NCBI GenBank assembly: GCA_019090615.1
Contig: JAHRVQ010000079.1
Span: 1-63,016, forward strand
DNA: 63,016 nt
Source of the DNA: Pseudomonadales bacterium
GTDB lineage: Bacteria > Pseudomonadota > Gammaproteobacteria > Pseudomonadales > Azotimanducaceae
Direction: 5' to 3'
The translations under genes and the position numbers were made by a program. The notes below the pieces were generated by a model, which saw only the letters and a program-made list of their open reading frames with translations, had not been told where the DNA came from and searched no databases. Shown one piece after another: positions 8,869 through 16,713 of this stretch. The first letter of the stretch is position 1, and each line of letters begins with the position of its first letter.

Positions 8869-10032
8869 ATGGATAATCAAATATCACCGCCAATTAATGG
8901 CACCACTAGCACTCAATTTAGCTCGGTTAAAAACACCTTTGCAGACCTATGGCGTGAAATTGAAATAGGCGCCAGCCTTTGTGTGTTTTACAAAGGCCAG
9001 AAAGTGATCGACCTTTGGGGCGGATTTAGCGACAAAAAAATGCAGTTTGAATGGCAGGCGGATACGCTGGTAAACATTTACTCCACTGGCAAAGGTATGG
9101 CCAGCCTCGCCTTTGCAATTCTAGTAGATCAGGGCCATGTCCAATACACCGACCAGGTATGCAAATACTGGCCCGAATTTGGTGCTGAAAATAAACAGGA
9201 TACCACCATATCCCAACTATTATCTCACCAGGCTGGGCTGTGCGGTATCCAGCAAGACCTCACCGTTGAGGACCTTTACGACTGGAACAAAATGGCCAAT
9301 TTAATCGCCGCCCAAAAGCCACTTTGGCTACCTGGAAAAAATAGCGGTTATCACGCTATTACCTGGGGGTTTTTCCCAGGTGAATTAATTAGACGTATCT
9401 CTGGTTTCACCTTGCGCGAATTTTTTGCGCAACAGGTCACCAGGCCACTCGACGTAGATTGTTATTTTGGCTTACCCAAAATAGAATATTATCGGTGCGC
9501 TGAATTAATCGGGCCCAATCATGCCAGGAAGAAACCTCCCCTAGCACCAACAGGTAACGCTCCCTTACCAGCATTCCACCAAATCGCATTACTCAATCCT
9601 GCTATTAGCCCATTTAAAGACGCCTGCAGCCAGGCCTTTCGAGCCGCCGAACTTGCAGCTTCCAACGGCCATTCAAATGCCCGTTCACTGGCAAAAATTT
9701 ACGCCGCGCTTTCCCTCGGCGGCACGCTGAACCATACCACTATTATCTCCAGCGAAGGTTTGAAAGCCGCCACAGAAGTGCAGGTAGAAGACACTATGGA
9801 CCTGGTTACGGGGACTATTATCCGCCGAAGTAACGGTTTTATTCTTAATTCAGACCAATGTTATGGTCCTAATGCAGATGCTTTTGGTCATGCTGGCGCG
9901 GGCGGTTCAATGGCTTTTGCAGACCCAGGTTCACAATTGGGGTTCGCCTATACTATGAATCAAATGCATGTTAACAGCAGTATTCAGCCTCGCGCCAAAC
10001 AATTAATTGACGCAGTATACCGGTGTCTTTGA
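8869..10032 (+). CDS. Serine hydrolase of the beta-lactamase/EstB family
   Basis: A 387-residue class C beta-lactamase-fold hydrolase. The catalytic SxxK is S72-TGK75 (IYSTGKGMA); the second-motif tyrosine is probably Y161 in SGYHAITWG, and HAGAGG near the C-terminus takes the place of the KTG box. These features are typical of EstB-type esterases rather than true beta-lactamases. No signal peptide is seen, so a cytoplasmic esterase acting on small esters is likely. Its substrate is unknown. A second, distantly related family member lies at 58749. Confidence 0.8.
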   Translation: MDNQISPPINGTTSTQFSSVKNTFADLWREIEIGASLCVFYKGQKVIDLWGGFSDKKMQFEWQADTLVNIYSTGKGMASLAFAILVDQGHVQYTDQVCKYWPEFGAENKQDTTISQLLSHQAGLCGIQQDLTVEDLYDWNKMANLIAAQKPLWLPGKNSGYHAITWGFFPGELIRRISGFTLREFFAQQVTRPLDVDCYFGLPKIEYYRCAELIGPNHARKKPPLAPTGNAPLPAFHQIALLNPAISPFKDACSQAFRAAELAASNGHSNARSLAKIYAALSLGGTLNHTTIISSEGLKAATEVQVEDTMDLVTGTIIRRSNGFILNSDQCYGPNADAFGHAGAGGSMAFADPGSQLGFAYTMNQMHVNSSIQPRAKQLIDAVYRCL

Positions 10033-10119
10033 ACCCTCCTCACAACCTACGAAACCCTCATTAAACTTGAGCTACATTTTTCAGAGCTACATCTTATAAA
10101 GCCAGATTGCAGAGCTAGG

Positions 10120-10857
10120 CTATTCAGGATTAAAAGAAAGCAGTGGATTAAGTAATTTTGAAAACCTGCCTAGCAAACGGATCGGCGCAGCAACTACAGA
10201 GACACAAATACATTCCTCGTCCTCACTAGCAATTGGCCTATGTATATTACCTGGGCCTCGAACAAGGAAATCACCCGGCAGGTATCTTCCATTGCCATCA
10301 GAAAAACTGCCCTGTAAAACAACAGTCACTTCAAGCCCCCTGTGATCATGGTTCGGCGTTTTCCCACCGGCCTTAATTTTATGTAAGGCTAATTCATAAC
10401 GCTGCTCGCCTACGGGTATTTTGGCAACTTGTAGCGAAGGCGACAAAGCCCGCCATTGCGGTGCCTTAACTGGAAACAAATTCTGGATCAAGGCTGGCAG
10501 TGTACGCAATTCTGCAGCTGAGTCTAAGCCACTTTTAGCAGTATTTTGACTGTTAACGGCATCAGGCGCCTGCCTGTCACGTAGATCAGTGTCACGTATA
10601 TCAGAGTCAAGTGGGTCAGTATCAGGGGTTGCTCCGTCAAGCATTGACCACAAACCATCTAACCCTGGTCCTACCATATCGCGGGGCGATATTTCATCAA
10701 GCAATGTTCCGCCGATATCCTCCAGCTGTGCCTTATACGATCGACAAGTTTCACAAAAATGTAAATGAGCAGAAATAGAAACAGAAAGTGCCGTACTTAA
10801 TCCGCCAACGGAATAATCCAGTAACATATCTAAATCGGGGTGCATTTTTACTGCCAT
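10120..10857 (-). CDS. chrR: ChrR-type zinc anti-sigma factor with cupin domain
   Basis: A 245-residue anti-sigma factor. The N-terminal zinc anti-sigma domain has H6, H31, C35 and C38, the same ligand set known for Rhodobacter ChrR. A variable linker (about 75-125) leads to a C-terminal cupin with ligands H170, H172, E176 and H206. In ChrR the N-terminal domain holds the partner sigma factor and the cupin is needed for release by singlet oxygen or organic hydroperoxides. Two bases separate it from the sigma gene upstream, so the two are co-expressed. The linker contains a degenerate DSDIRDTDLRD repeat. Confidence 0.9.
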   Translation of the reverse strand: MAVKMHPDLDMLLDYSVGGLSTALSVSISAHLHFCETCRSYKAQLEDIGGTLLDEISPRDMVGPGLDGLWSMLDGATPDTDPLDSDIRDTDLRDRQAPDAVNSQNTAKSGLDSAAELRTLPALIQNLFPVKAPQWRALSPSLQVAKIPVGEQRYELALHKIKAGGKTPNHDHRGLEVTVVLQGSFSDGNGRYLPGDFLVRGPGNIHRPIASEDEECICVSVVAAPIRLLGRFSKLLNPLLSFNPE

Positions 10858-10859
10858 AT

Positions 10860-11456
10860 CTAACCTTCCATTTCCAAAGGTTCCAGTTGTAAATTCATTT
10901 TTCTTAAGGCTAATCTGATCCTGGATTTCACTGTACCCAGCGGTAAATTGAGCTCTTCAGCGACTTCACCATGACTCCGACCTTCATAATAAATTTTTGT
11001 AATTACATCAAACTGTTCGCGCGGTAATAGTTTGATGTTTTTTTGAATACTTTTTTTATTTTCGATTTGAACCACTGAAAGGTATGCAGGGTTTTCATCA
11101 GCGGATTCGTAAAAATCATCCGCATTAAGATCAACGCGCCTGCGGGCTTCTCGACGATACCAATCAATCCGACTATTTCTTGCAATAGTATATATCCAGG
11201 TACTGGCAGAAGACTTTTGACGATTAAAACTAGCAGCTTTACGCCAAACCTTAATCATTGTTTCCTGCACTAGCTCTTCCGCCTGTTCATGGCCAAAACT
11301 TGAGCCTTTCATCAGAAAACCTTTAACCAGAGGAGAGAAATGTGTGTACAGGCGAGAAAAAGCTTGTTTATCTTTTTCCTCACCAACCTTCACAAGCAAA
11401 TCGCTCCATTCACCACGATTGGGGTCCACAGCTATCTTTACCTTCTTTATAATCAT
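10860..11456 (-). CDS. rpoE: ECF sigma factor, RpoE/ECF11 type
   Basis: An ECF sigma factor with region 2 (ELVQETMIKVWRKAASFN and STWIYTIARNSRIDWYRR) and region 4 helix-turn-helix (SHGEVAEELNLPLGTVKSR). With ChrR directly downstream it belongs to the ECF11 group, which controls the singlet-oxygen response. I start it at 11456 (198 residues, beginning MIIKKVKIAV); the reading frame stays open to an ATG at 11546, but the extra 30 residues are a five-residue repeat (KLGIN, KLAMN, KIGVN) that looks like an expanded 15-bp array. The usual regulon genes (photolyase, cyclopropane synthase) are not adjacent. Confidence 0.88.
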   Translation of the reverse strand: MIIKKVKIAVDPNRGEWSDLLVKVGEEKDKQAFSRLYTHFSPLVKGFLMKGSSFGHEQAEELVQETMIKVWRKAASFNRQKSSASTWIYTIARNSRIDWYRREARRRVDLNADDFYESADENPAYLSVVQIENKKSIQKNIKLLPREQFDVITKIYYEGRSHGEVAEELNLPLGTVKSRIRLALRKMNLQLEPLEMEG

Positions 11457-11504
11457 TGTATTTACACCAATCTTATTCATCGCAAGTTTGTTAATGCCAA
11501 GCTT
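11445..11504 (-). repeat. 15-bp degenerate array over the sigma-factor start codon
   Basis: On the minus strand four 15-bp units (AAGCTTGGCATTAAC, AAACTTGCGATGAAT, AAGATTGGTGTAAAT, ACAATGATTATAAAG) lie end to end. The last contains the likely ATG at 11456. Copies are quite diverged, so this is a moderate call. Confidence 0.5.
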
Positions 11505-11578
11505 GCGATGGATAGTGTTGACGGAAATTGGTTTACCTATGATCATACAGATTGCGCTTTTCTATTAGCAAACAAACT

Positions 11579-11608
11579 AATGTACGATTAAGAATAAATT
11601 CCAGATCA
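11579..11608 (-). promoter_or_regulatory. Candidate ECF11-type autoregulatory promoter
   Basis: On the minus strand TGATCT (11608-11603), an 18-base spacer and TACATT (11584-11579) resemble the TGATCC-N18-TA-rich pattern I recall for Rhodobacter RpoE promoters. It precedes the rpoE-chrR pair, as expected for autoregulation. The match is by eye and one -35 base is off. Confidence 0.3.
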
Positions 11609-11637
11609 ATGCCAAATCACCGTTAATCGGATCTTTT

Positions 11638-12597
11638 ATGTTTAGACCAGCGCCCATAGACCATGCAGAGATCATGTCGGCTATTATTCAACTACAGGAA
11701 AACATAACGCAAGTTATTCATAGTAATAACCAATGTATTAATCATCTATTAGCCGCATTTTTTTCTGGCGGGCATGTTTTACTGGAAGATGTGCCAGGCA
11801 CAGGCAAAACTACGCTAGCCAAATCTCTCGCCAGCTCCATTGCTGCTGATTTTAAACGCATCCAGTTCACACCTGACCTGCTACCTGGAGATATCCTTGG
11901 CGTTTCTATATTTGACCAACATACGCAAGATTTCAAATTTCATAAAGGCCCTATTTTCACCCACATCCTGCTTGCTGATGAAATAAATCGAGCGTCACCC
12001 AGAACACAATCAGCACTACTAGAGGCAATGGCTGAAAACCAGGTTAGCATTGACGGTAATCGGCGACCAATGGGCGATCCATTTTTTGTTTTTGCGACCC
12101 AGAACCCAATTGACTTCCATGGCACTTATCCGCTTCCAGAAGCCCAGATGGACCGCTTCGCAATGCGTCTCGAACTTGGTTATGTATCTGCGGAAAATGA
12201 ACTTAAAATACTAAACGATCAACAACATAAGCCACCGCTGGATGATCTTTCTGCCTGCCTGAACCTGGAGCAGATCAGATACGTCCGCGATGCTGTGCAG
12301 CACATCAGCATTACTGATGAATTAAAACGTTATATCATAAAACTCATAGCCGCAACGCGAAACCATACCAGCCTACAAATGGGTGCCAGCCCCCGAGCAA
12401 GCATCACCTTAATGAAATGCGCGCAGGCACTGGCATTAATAGAAGGCAGGAGTTTTGTCACCCCTGATATTATTCAAGCCCTTGCTCTACCGGTAATCGC
12501 TCATAGACTGGCGTTAAATTCAGAGGCTCAGTTTTCTGGCAAAAATTCGGGTCAAATAATGCAGGATATTATTTCCCAGACAGAAGTACCTGCATAG
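11638..12597 (+). CDS. MoxR-family AAA+ ATPase
   Basis: A 319-residue MoxR ATPase. Walker A is PGTGKT with K57, Walker B is LLADEIN with D114-E115, and sensor-1 ATQNP is present, followed by the AAA lid domain. MoxR proteins act as chaperones, often for von Willebrand-type or envelope proteins. It heads a three-gene run (moxR, DUF58, transglutaminase), a widely conserved arrangement whose function is poorly known. The gene is divergent from the rpoE-chrR pair across a 181-bp region. Confidence 0.93.
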   Translation: MFRPAPIDHAEIMSAIIQLQENITQVIHSNNQCINHLLAAFFSGGHVLLEDVPGTGKTTLAKSLASSIAADFKRIQFTPDLLPGDILGVSIFDQHTQDFKFHKGPIFTHILLADEINRASPRTQSALLEAMAENQVSIDGNRRPMGDPFFVFATQNPIDFHGTYPLPEAQMDRFAMRLELGYVSAENELKILNDQQHKPPLDDLSACLNLEQIRYVRDAVQHISITDELKRYIIKLIAATRNHTSLQMGASPRASITLMKCAQALALIEGRSFVTPDIIQALALPVIAHRLALNSEAQFSGKNSGQIMQDIISQTEVPA

Positions 12598-12619
12598 ACT
12601 TGTACAAAAAATGACTGGG

Positions 12620-12652
12620 GTAACACCAGGGCAACACTAGGTCAACGCTAAG
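12620..12652. repeat. 11-bp tandem array, 3 copies
   Basis: GTAACACCAGG, GCAACACTAGG and TCAACGCTAAG lie end to end in the 75-bp gap between moxR and the DUF58 gene. The last copy ends 20 bp before the next start codon. Confidence 0.5.
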
Positions 12653-12672
12653 CCAAGAAAGGGCACTTAGGC

Positions 12673-14043
12673 ATGTTTCGAGATTGGATCTATCCCCTTT
12701 ACATCAAGGCAGCACGTCCTCGGCCTAAAAGGAAGCGACAGGCATCCGATAAAAGCCGCCTAATTGCTCTGGCTACTGTTATTTGTGCCGCACTGGGCTT
12801 AAACACTGACTCGACACTGATATATCAACTTTTCTCATTGTTACTTTGTTTACTGGTCAGCGCCCGATTTCTGCTCCGCTTTAACCAGCCGCATGTCCTC
12901 CCAACGCGCCATTTACCCAGGTACGTCACTGCACATCAACCCTTCCAATATCGCATCTCGCTGACCAATAAAGGAAATAACACGGAACAAGATCTCCGCG
13001 TAATCGACTTACCCCAGTTAACCCCACCTTCTAGAGCGCAATTCCACCTTGCAAAAGAACCAGGCGAAGAAACCAGAAATCCATATGATCAATGGATGGG
13101 TTATCACCGATTCAGATATCTTCTAAAATTAAATACCGGCATTACTATTGAACCTGGCATAGCGCCAATATTACCTCAGGCATCTACCCTGGACTTAGTA
13201 ATGACCGCTACAGCTATGCGCCGTGGCTGGGTAAACTTCTCATCAATCCAGATACAGCACCCAGACCCCTTCGGGCTAAATCATGGTATTGCGAACTTTA
13301 ATCACCCTGAGGCATTGTTAGTCATGCCGAAACATTATCAGATTAGTAACACATTTTTATCTGCCTGCGGAATGCATTTTTCAACAAGCGGTAGTATTCC
13401 TGCCTGGACCATGGGCGAATCTGACGAATTTGTATCGCTGCGAGACTATCGCGCTGGCGACCCAACACGAAAAATCCATTGGCCCAGCTCTGCAAAACGC
13501 AACAAACTTGTGGTTAAAGAATATCAGGATGAACGGTTTCTTCGCCAGGCACTAATTTTGGATACCAGCGGTTCAGATAATATATGCATTGAAGAATGTA
13601 TTTCCGTTGCGGCCAGCTTTTTGCTCGCCATGAATAAAGCAAAAACACATCTAAACCTAATCACACTATCGCATCAATCAGAATTATTTGTTGCCGGCAA
13701 TGGCCTCAATCCACTACCCAGGCAGCTTGAGGCATTAGCAACACTCAAACCAAGTACGCTACCTTTAACGCGTCTTACGAAAATGGTGAATCAGCAAATA
13801 AAAATGACCAACGGTTTTATTTTAATACTCTCCGAATGGCAAAAAGAACACCATAAAATTCTCACTAAACTCACCGCGCTCAACCTCCCTCACCAGGTTT
13901 TTATTATCGTCGATGATATTCATCAAACAGAGAGGCACCGCGATCAAAGCAATCGCGGGGAAATTACACCCAGTCATAGCCCACCCGCATACTGTCACCA
14001 ACTACCCATGAGCAACATTCAGTCGCTGTTAGTCAATCAATAA
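12673..14043 (+). CDS. DUF58 domain protein
   Basis: A 456-residue protein with two hydrophobic segments near the N-terminus (about 30-70) and the DUF58 signature in the middle (DEFVSLRDYRAGDPTRKIHW, about residues 254-273). A vWA-like C-terminal part starts with LILDTSGSDN (DxSxS, the start of a MIDAS motif). It is the usual partner of MoxR ATPases and of TgpA-type transglutaminases. It is membrane anchored with the DUF58 part probably cytoplasmic. Function is unknown; the three genes probably form one complex or pathway in envelope maintenance (inference). Confidence 0.9.
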   Translation: MFRDWIYPLYIKAARPRPKRKRQASDKSRLIALATVICAALGLNTDSTLIYQLFSLLLCLLVSARFLLRFNQPHVLPTRHLPRYVTAHQPFQYRISLTNKGNNTEQDLRVIDLPQLTPPSRAQFHLAKEPGEETRNPYDQWMGYHRFRYLLKLNTGITIEPGIAPILPQASTLDLVMTATAMRRGWVNFSSIQIQHPDPFGLNHGIANFNHPEALLVMPKHYQISNTFLSACGMHFSTSGSIPAWTMGESDEFVSLRDYRAGDPTRKIHWPSSAKRNKLVVKEYQDERFLRQALILDTSGSDNICIEECISVAASFLLAMNKAKTHLNLITLSHQSELFVAGNGLNPLPRQLEALATLKPSTLPLTRLTKMVNQQIKMTNGFILILSEWQKEHHKILTKLTALNLPHQVFIIVDDIHQTERHRDQSNRGEITPSHSPPAYCHQLPMSNIQSLLVNQ

Positions 14044-14073
14044 CAGATAAACAAATGCCATTGAGAAGTAGCC

Positions 14074-16119
14074 ATGAAAAGTGCAGCCAGGGAAAACTTA
14101 CGCTATCTACAATTCTTCGCTCTCATCCTTTGGGGCTACCAGTCCAGTCTGCTGCAATTTGCATTACCTATGGGTTTTTTATGGGAAGCCCAATTCATGA
14201 TAAACAGACGATGGGATGTTCAACGAGAGGATTTTTATCGACTCGCTGATCTGACCAATATTAGCCTGATTGCAGTCATGATATTTTTATTTATGAATCG
14301 CACTGACTACCACTTCATGAACGCTCTGGTTCAATGGCTACCACTGCTTCTTTTTCCATTGATTATTACCACCAGTTACAGTACTCGAGAAAAAATACCT
14401 TCAGATGTCCTGTTTTATTCGTTACGTCGACAACACCAACCTGTTACCAGTGAATGGGATCTGGACCCGGTTCTATTTGGTGCGTGTCTACTTGCAGCAG
14501 GCACTAATACACACCTCGGCACGTTTTACTTTCCATGTATCGCACTGCTAGTCGGCCTCGCCTTATTTCGTAGTCGCCCAGGCAGGTACCAGATGCAACA
14601 TTGGTTACTGATATTTGGACTAGTGATAGTTTTTGCCCTGACGACTCAATTTCTGATTCACAATGGCCATCTGGCATTTAAAAGACGCACCGCAGCCTGG
14701 ATCGCAAGCTGGATTGAACAAAGATCAAACCCCCTGAAGACCCAAACATCCATCGGCACCATCGGACAATTAAAACTTTCAAACGACATTTTATTTCGGC
14801 TGCAAATAAACCCAACCAGAACTGTGCCGAAATTGATTCAGGAGGCGAGTTATAATCTGCCGCTGCGCAACGGTCAATGGACATTAATGGACTCTGTCTT
14901 TAATACGCTGGTACCGAGTAACGATTTTCACTGGAAAATAAACCATTCCACATTTGAATCTATGATTGAAGCTTCTGAATCTACGGTTGAACCTTCGCCG
15001 GAAGCTATGCCTAAGCCAACTTACCCTATGGACATCTATCGCGTCTTTAATCAAACCCCGGCCATTATCCCAGTGCCCATCGGTGCAAGCGAAATCATCG
15101 ATTTAGCCGCGCAAAAAATCAAACAGTCACCCTATGGCACGGTACAAGCTGAGGGCCTTGTCCCAGCCCTCAGGTATCGGACTAATTACCATCCTGCACA
15201 GAATATAAATGGCCCCCCAGAAGCGGCAGACAAGTTTCTACCCGCTCACTACAGAAAACTAATTGAGCAAACATTGGCATCTAAATCAGAGGGACCCTCG
15301 CAGCCTGATGCCACCCAGCCCCACAAGGCACTTAATGAATTTTTCCAAAACTATCGGTACAGCCTATATCAGAATGTCGAAGGTGCCGAACCAGCATTGG
15401 CCAACTTTTTGCTCAACAGCCATGCTGGACATTGCGAGTACTTTGCCACGGCGAGTGTTTTGCTCCTCAGGTATATGGGTTTCCCAGCTCGGTACATAAC
15501 AGGCTACTCAGTACAGGAATATAGTCCTATGCTAGACATGTATGTGGTAAGAAAGAGACATGCGCACGCCTGGGCCACGGCCTTTATAAACCATAAATGG
15601 CAAATAATCGATACTACACCGCAAATTTGGCTAGCCAGTGAAGCAGAACAAAAATCAATCTTGCAACCCATATTTGATCTAATCAGCAATTCAGGCTTTC
15701 TTTTTCACGCATGGTGGAATACGCAAAAACTCTCGGACAACAAAACAACCCTGCTTACAACAGCCTTTGTTCTTAGCCTGATATTATTCTGGAAAATATT
15801 TAACAGCCAACAAATAATTCAAGCCAACACTACCCTCCCGAGTAAAAAGACTGCTCCAACCCGCCAGGGCTCCGAATCACCCTTTTATAACATTGAAAAA
15901 ATATTGATATTAGAAGGTTATTATAGGTACCCCGGCGAGGGCTTCGAACCCTGGTTAGACAGAATTGGACTTGCACATTTAGCCCAACTACTACCAATAC
16001 ATAACCAGTGGCGATTTGATCCGAACGGAATATCAGCTACCCAGAAGCAAACATTAGAGCGCGCGGCCAGGGACCAGATAGAGAACATCATTCCCTCTCT
16101 ACATTCCAGAAAGAAATAA
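14074..16119 (+). CDS. TgpA-like membrane transglutaminase (DUF3488 plus transglutaminase core)
   Basis: A 681-residue protein with several N-terminal membrane helices (about 15-200, DUF3488 type), a periplasmic transglutaminase core and a final membrane helix (about 560-580). The catalytic triad is visible: C454 in GHCEYFATA, H498 in HAWATAF and D513 in IDTTP. It resembles Pseudomonas TgpA, an essential periplasmic transglutaminase of unknown substrate. Residues 295-308 carry a 21-bp in-frame duplication (14956-14997, ESMIEAS then ESTVEPS). Only 30 bp separate it from DUF58, so it is the third gene of the operon. Confidence 0.92.
   Translation: MKSAARENLRYLQFFALILWGYQSSLLQFALPMGFLWEAQFMINRRWDVQREDFYRLADLTNISLIAVMIFLFMNRTDYHFMNALVQWLPLLLFPLIITTSYSTREKIPSDVLFYSLRRQHQPVTSEWDLDPVLFGACLLAAGTNTHLGTFYFPCIALLVGLALFRSRPGRYQMQHWLLIFGLVIVFALTTQFLIHNGHLAFKRRTAAWIASWIEQRSNPLKTQTSIGTIGQLKLSNDILFRLQINPTRTVPKLIQEASYNLPLRNGQWTLMDSVFNTLVPSNDFHWKINHSTFESMIEASESTVEPSPEAMPKPTYPMDIYRVFNQTPAIIPVPIGASEIIDLAAQKIKQSPYGTVQAEGLVPALRYRTNYHPAQNINGPPEAADKFLPAHYRKLIEQTLASKSEGPSQPDATQPHKALNEFFQNYRYSLYQNVEGAEPALANFLLNSHAGHCEYFATASVLLLRYMGFPARYITGYSVQEYSPMLDMYVVRKRHAHAWATAFINHKWQIIDTTPQIWLASEAEQKSILQPIFDLISNSGFLFHAWWNTQKLSDNKTTLLTTAFVLSLILFWKIFNSQQIIQANTTLPSKKTAPTRQGSESPFYNIEKILILEGYYRYPGEGFEPWLDRIGLAHLAQLLPIHNQWRFDPNGISATQKQTLERAARDQIENIIPSLHSRKK
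14956..14997 (+). repeat. 21-bp in-frame duplication in the transglutaminase gene
   Basis: Two 21-bp units (14956-14976 and 14977-14997), each starting GAATCTA, encode ESMIEAS and ESTVEPS. Divergence is moderate. It lies in a linker between the membrane part and the transglutaminase core. Confidence 0.5.
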
Positions 16120-16221
16120 CCAACCAATATTTTTAGTGCTATTGCATATATCAATCAGCATCTATAACTTGCCAACATTTTTTCTTATTCGACTTCATAG
16201 CAACAGGTTACAACTGCCGGC

Positions 16222-16246
16222 TTATAATGACCGCCCGTCATTATAA
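16222..16246. other. Perfect 10-bp inverted repeat
   Basis: TTATAATGAC, a CGCCC loop and GTCATTATAA, about 100 bp after the transglutaminase stop. There is no T-run on either side, so it may be a processed mRNA end or a protein-binding site rather than an intrinsic terminator. Confidence 0.5.
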
Positions 16247-16291
16247 ATCTAACATCTTGTCTTACAATATCTACAAGATACACTTAGCTTC

Positions 16292-16331
16292 AAGTCAAAA
16301 CATTATATTATTCAATAATATAGCGTGACTT
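16292..16331. promoter_or_regulatory. AT-rich palindrome with AAGTCA/TGACTT arms
   Basis: TATATTATT and AATAATATA flank a single C (16304-16322). Further out AAGTCA (16292-16297) is mirrored by TGACTT (16326-16331). The symmetry suggests an operator or a cruciform; no regulator is adjacent to name it. Confidence 0.35.
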
Positions 16332-16450
16332 AAAACTTGCATCATTTTACCTCGCAAAAAAACCAAATATTTTCAGATTGTCCTATACTAATAATCGTGC
16401 AATGATTACCTGCCTTACTGACGAATACTCAAAGGTGGAGAACAAAATCC

Positions 16451-16467
16451 GAGCTTCGCTGAAGCTC
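16451..16467. other. GC-rich hairpin, 7-bp stem
   Basis: GAGCTTC, loop GCT and GAAGCTC form a perfect stem. It is followed by CCTTAATA, without a real T-run. It could be part of a structured leader or a short RNA. Confidence 0.4.
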
Positions 16468-16550
16468 CCTTAATACCTCAAATAGCAGGAACCTAAAAAA
16501 CAAGGAACGTAATTTTTCTCTACGCAAAATAAAAATGTATGCAAATTGAA

Positions 16551-16578
16551 TTTACGCACCGTTTTTCTGAACTATAAT
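16551..16578 (+). promoter_or_regulatory. Sigma70-like promoter for the lipoprotein gene
   Basis: TTTACG (16551-16556), a 16-base spacer and a perfect TATAAT (16573-16578). It would give a leader of about 130 bases carrying the 11-bp array. It is the best -10 box in the region. Confidence 0.45.
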
Positions 16579-16659
16579 TCTGTCAAGTTTTATAAACCAG
16601 TTAGAACCCAGGCAAACGTCTCATCTCATGATCAGGCTGTCGAACAAAAATTGAAAACT

Positions 16660-16692
16660 AATTGAATAGCAATTGAGTAGCAATTGAATAGC
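16660..16692. repeat. 11-bp tandem array, 3 copies, in a leader
   Basis: AATTGAATAGC, AATTGAGTAGC and AATTGAATAGC are consecutive, ending 8 bp before the ribosome-binding site of the lipoprotein gene. A TTG at 16684 inside the array opens the frame further, but the TGGAG-ATG start downstream is better. Confidence 0.75.
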
Positions 16693-16713
16693 ATAAACAA
16701 TGGAGCAAAATCT

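Larger units (their letters stand above)
16120..16713. other. 594-bp intergenic region with three inverted repeats
   Basis: No convincing gene lies here. It holds a perfect 10-bp inverted repeat (16222-16246), an AT-rich palindrome with flanking arms (16292-16331), a 7-bp GC-rich hairpin (16451-16467), a sigma70-like promoter (16551-16578) and an 11-bp array (16660-16692). A 23-codon open frame starts at ATG 16403 and includes the hairpin, but I see nothing to support its translation. Confidence 0.6.

Noticed and set aside
11340-11591. Plus-strand frames opposite the sigma-factor start
   Set aside because: They overlap the conserved sigma-factor N-terminus and have no coding character.
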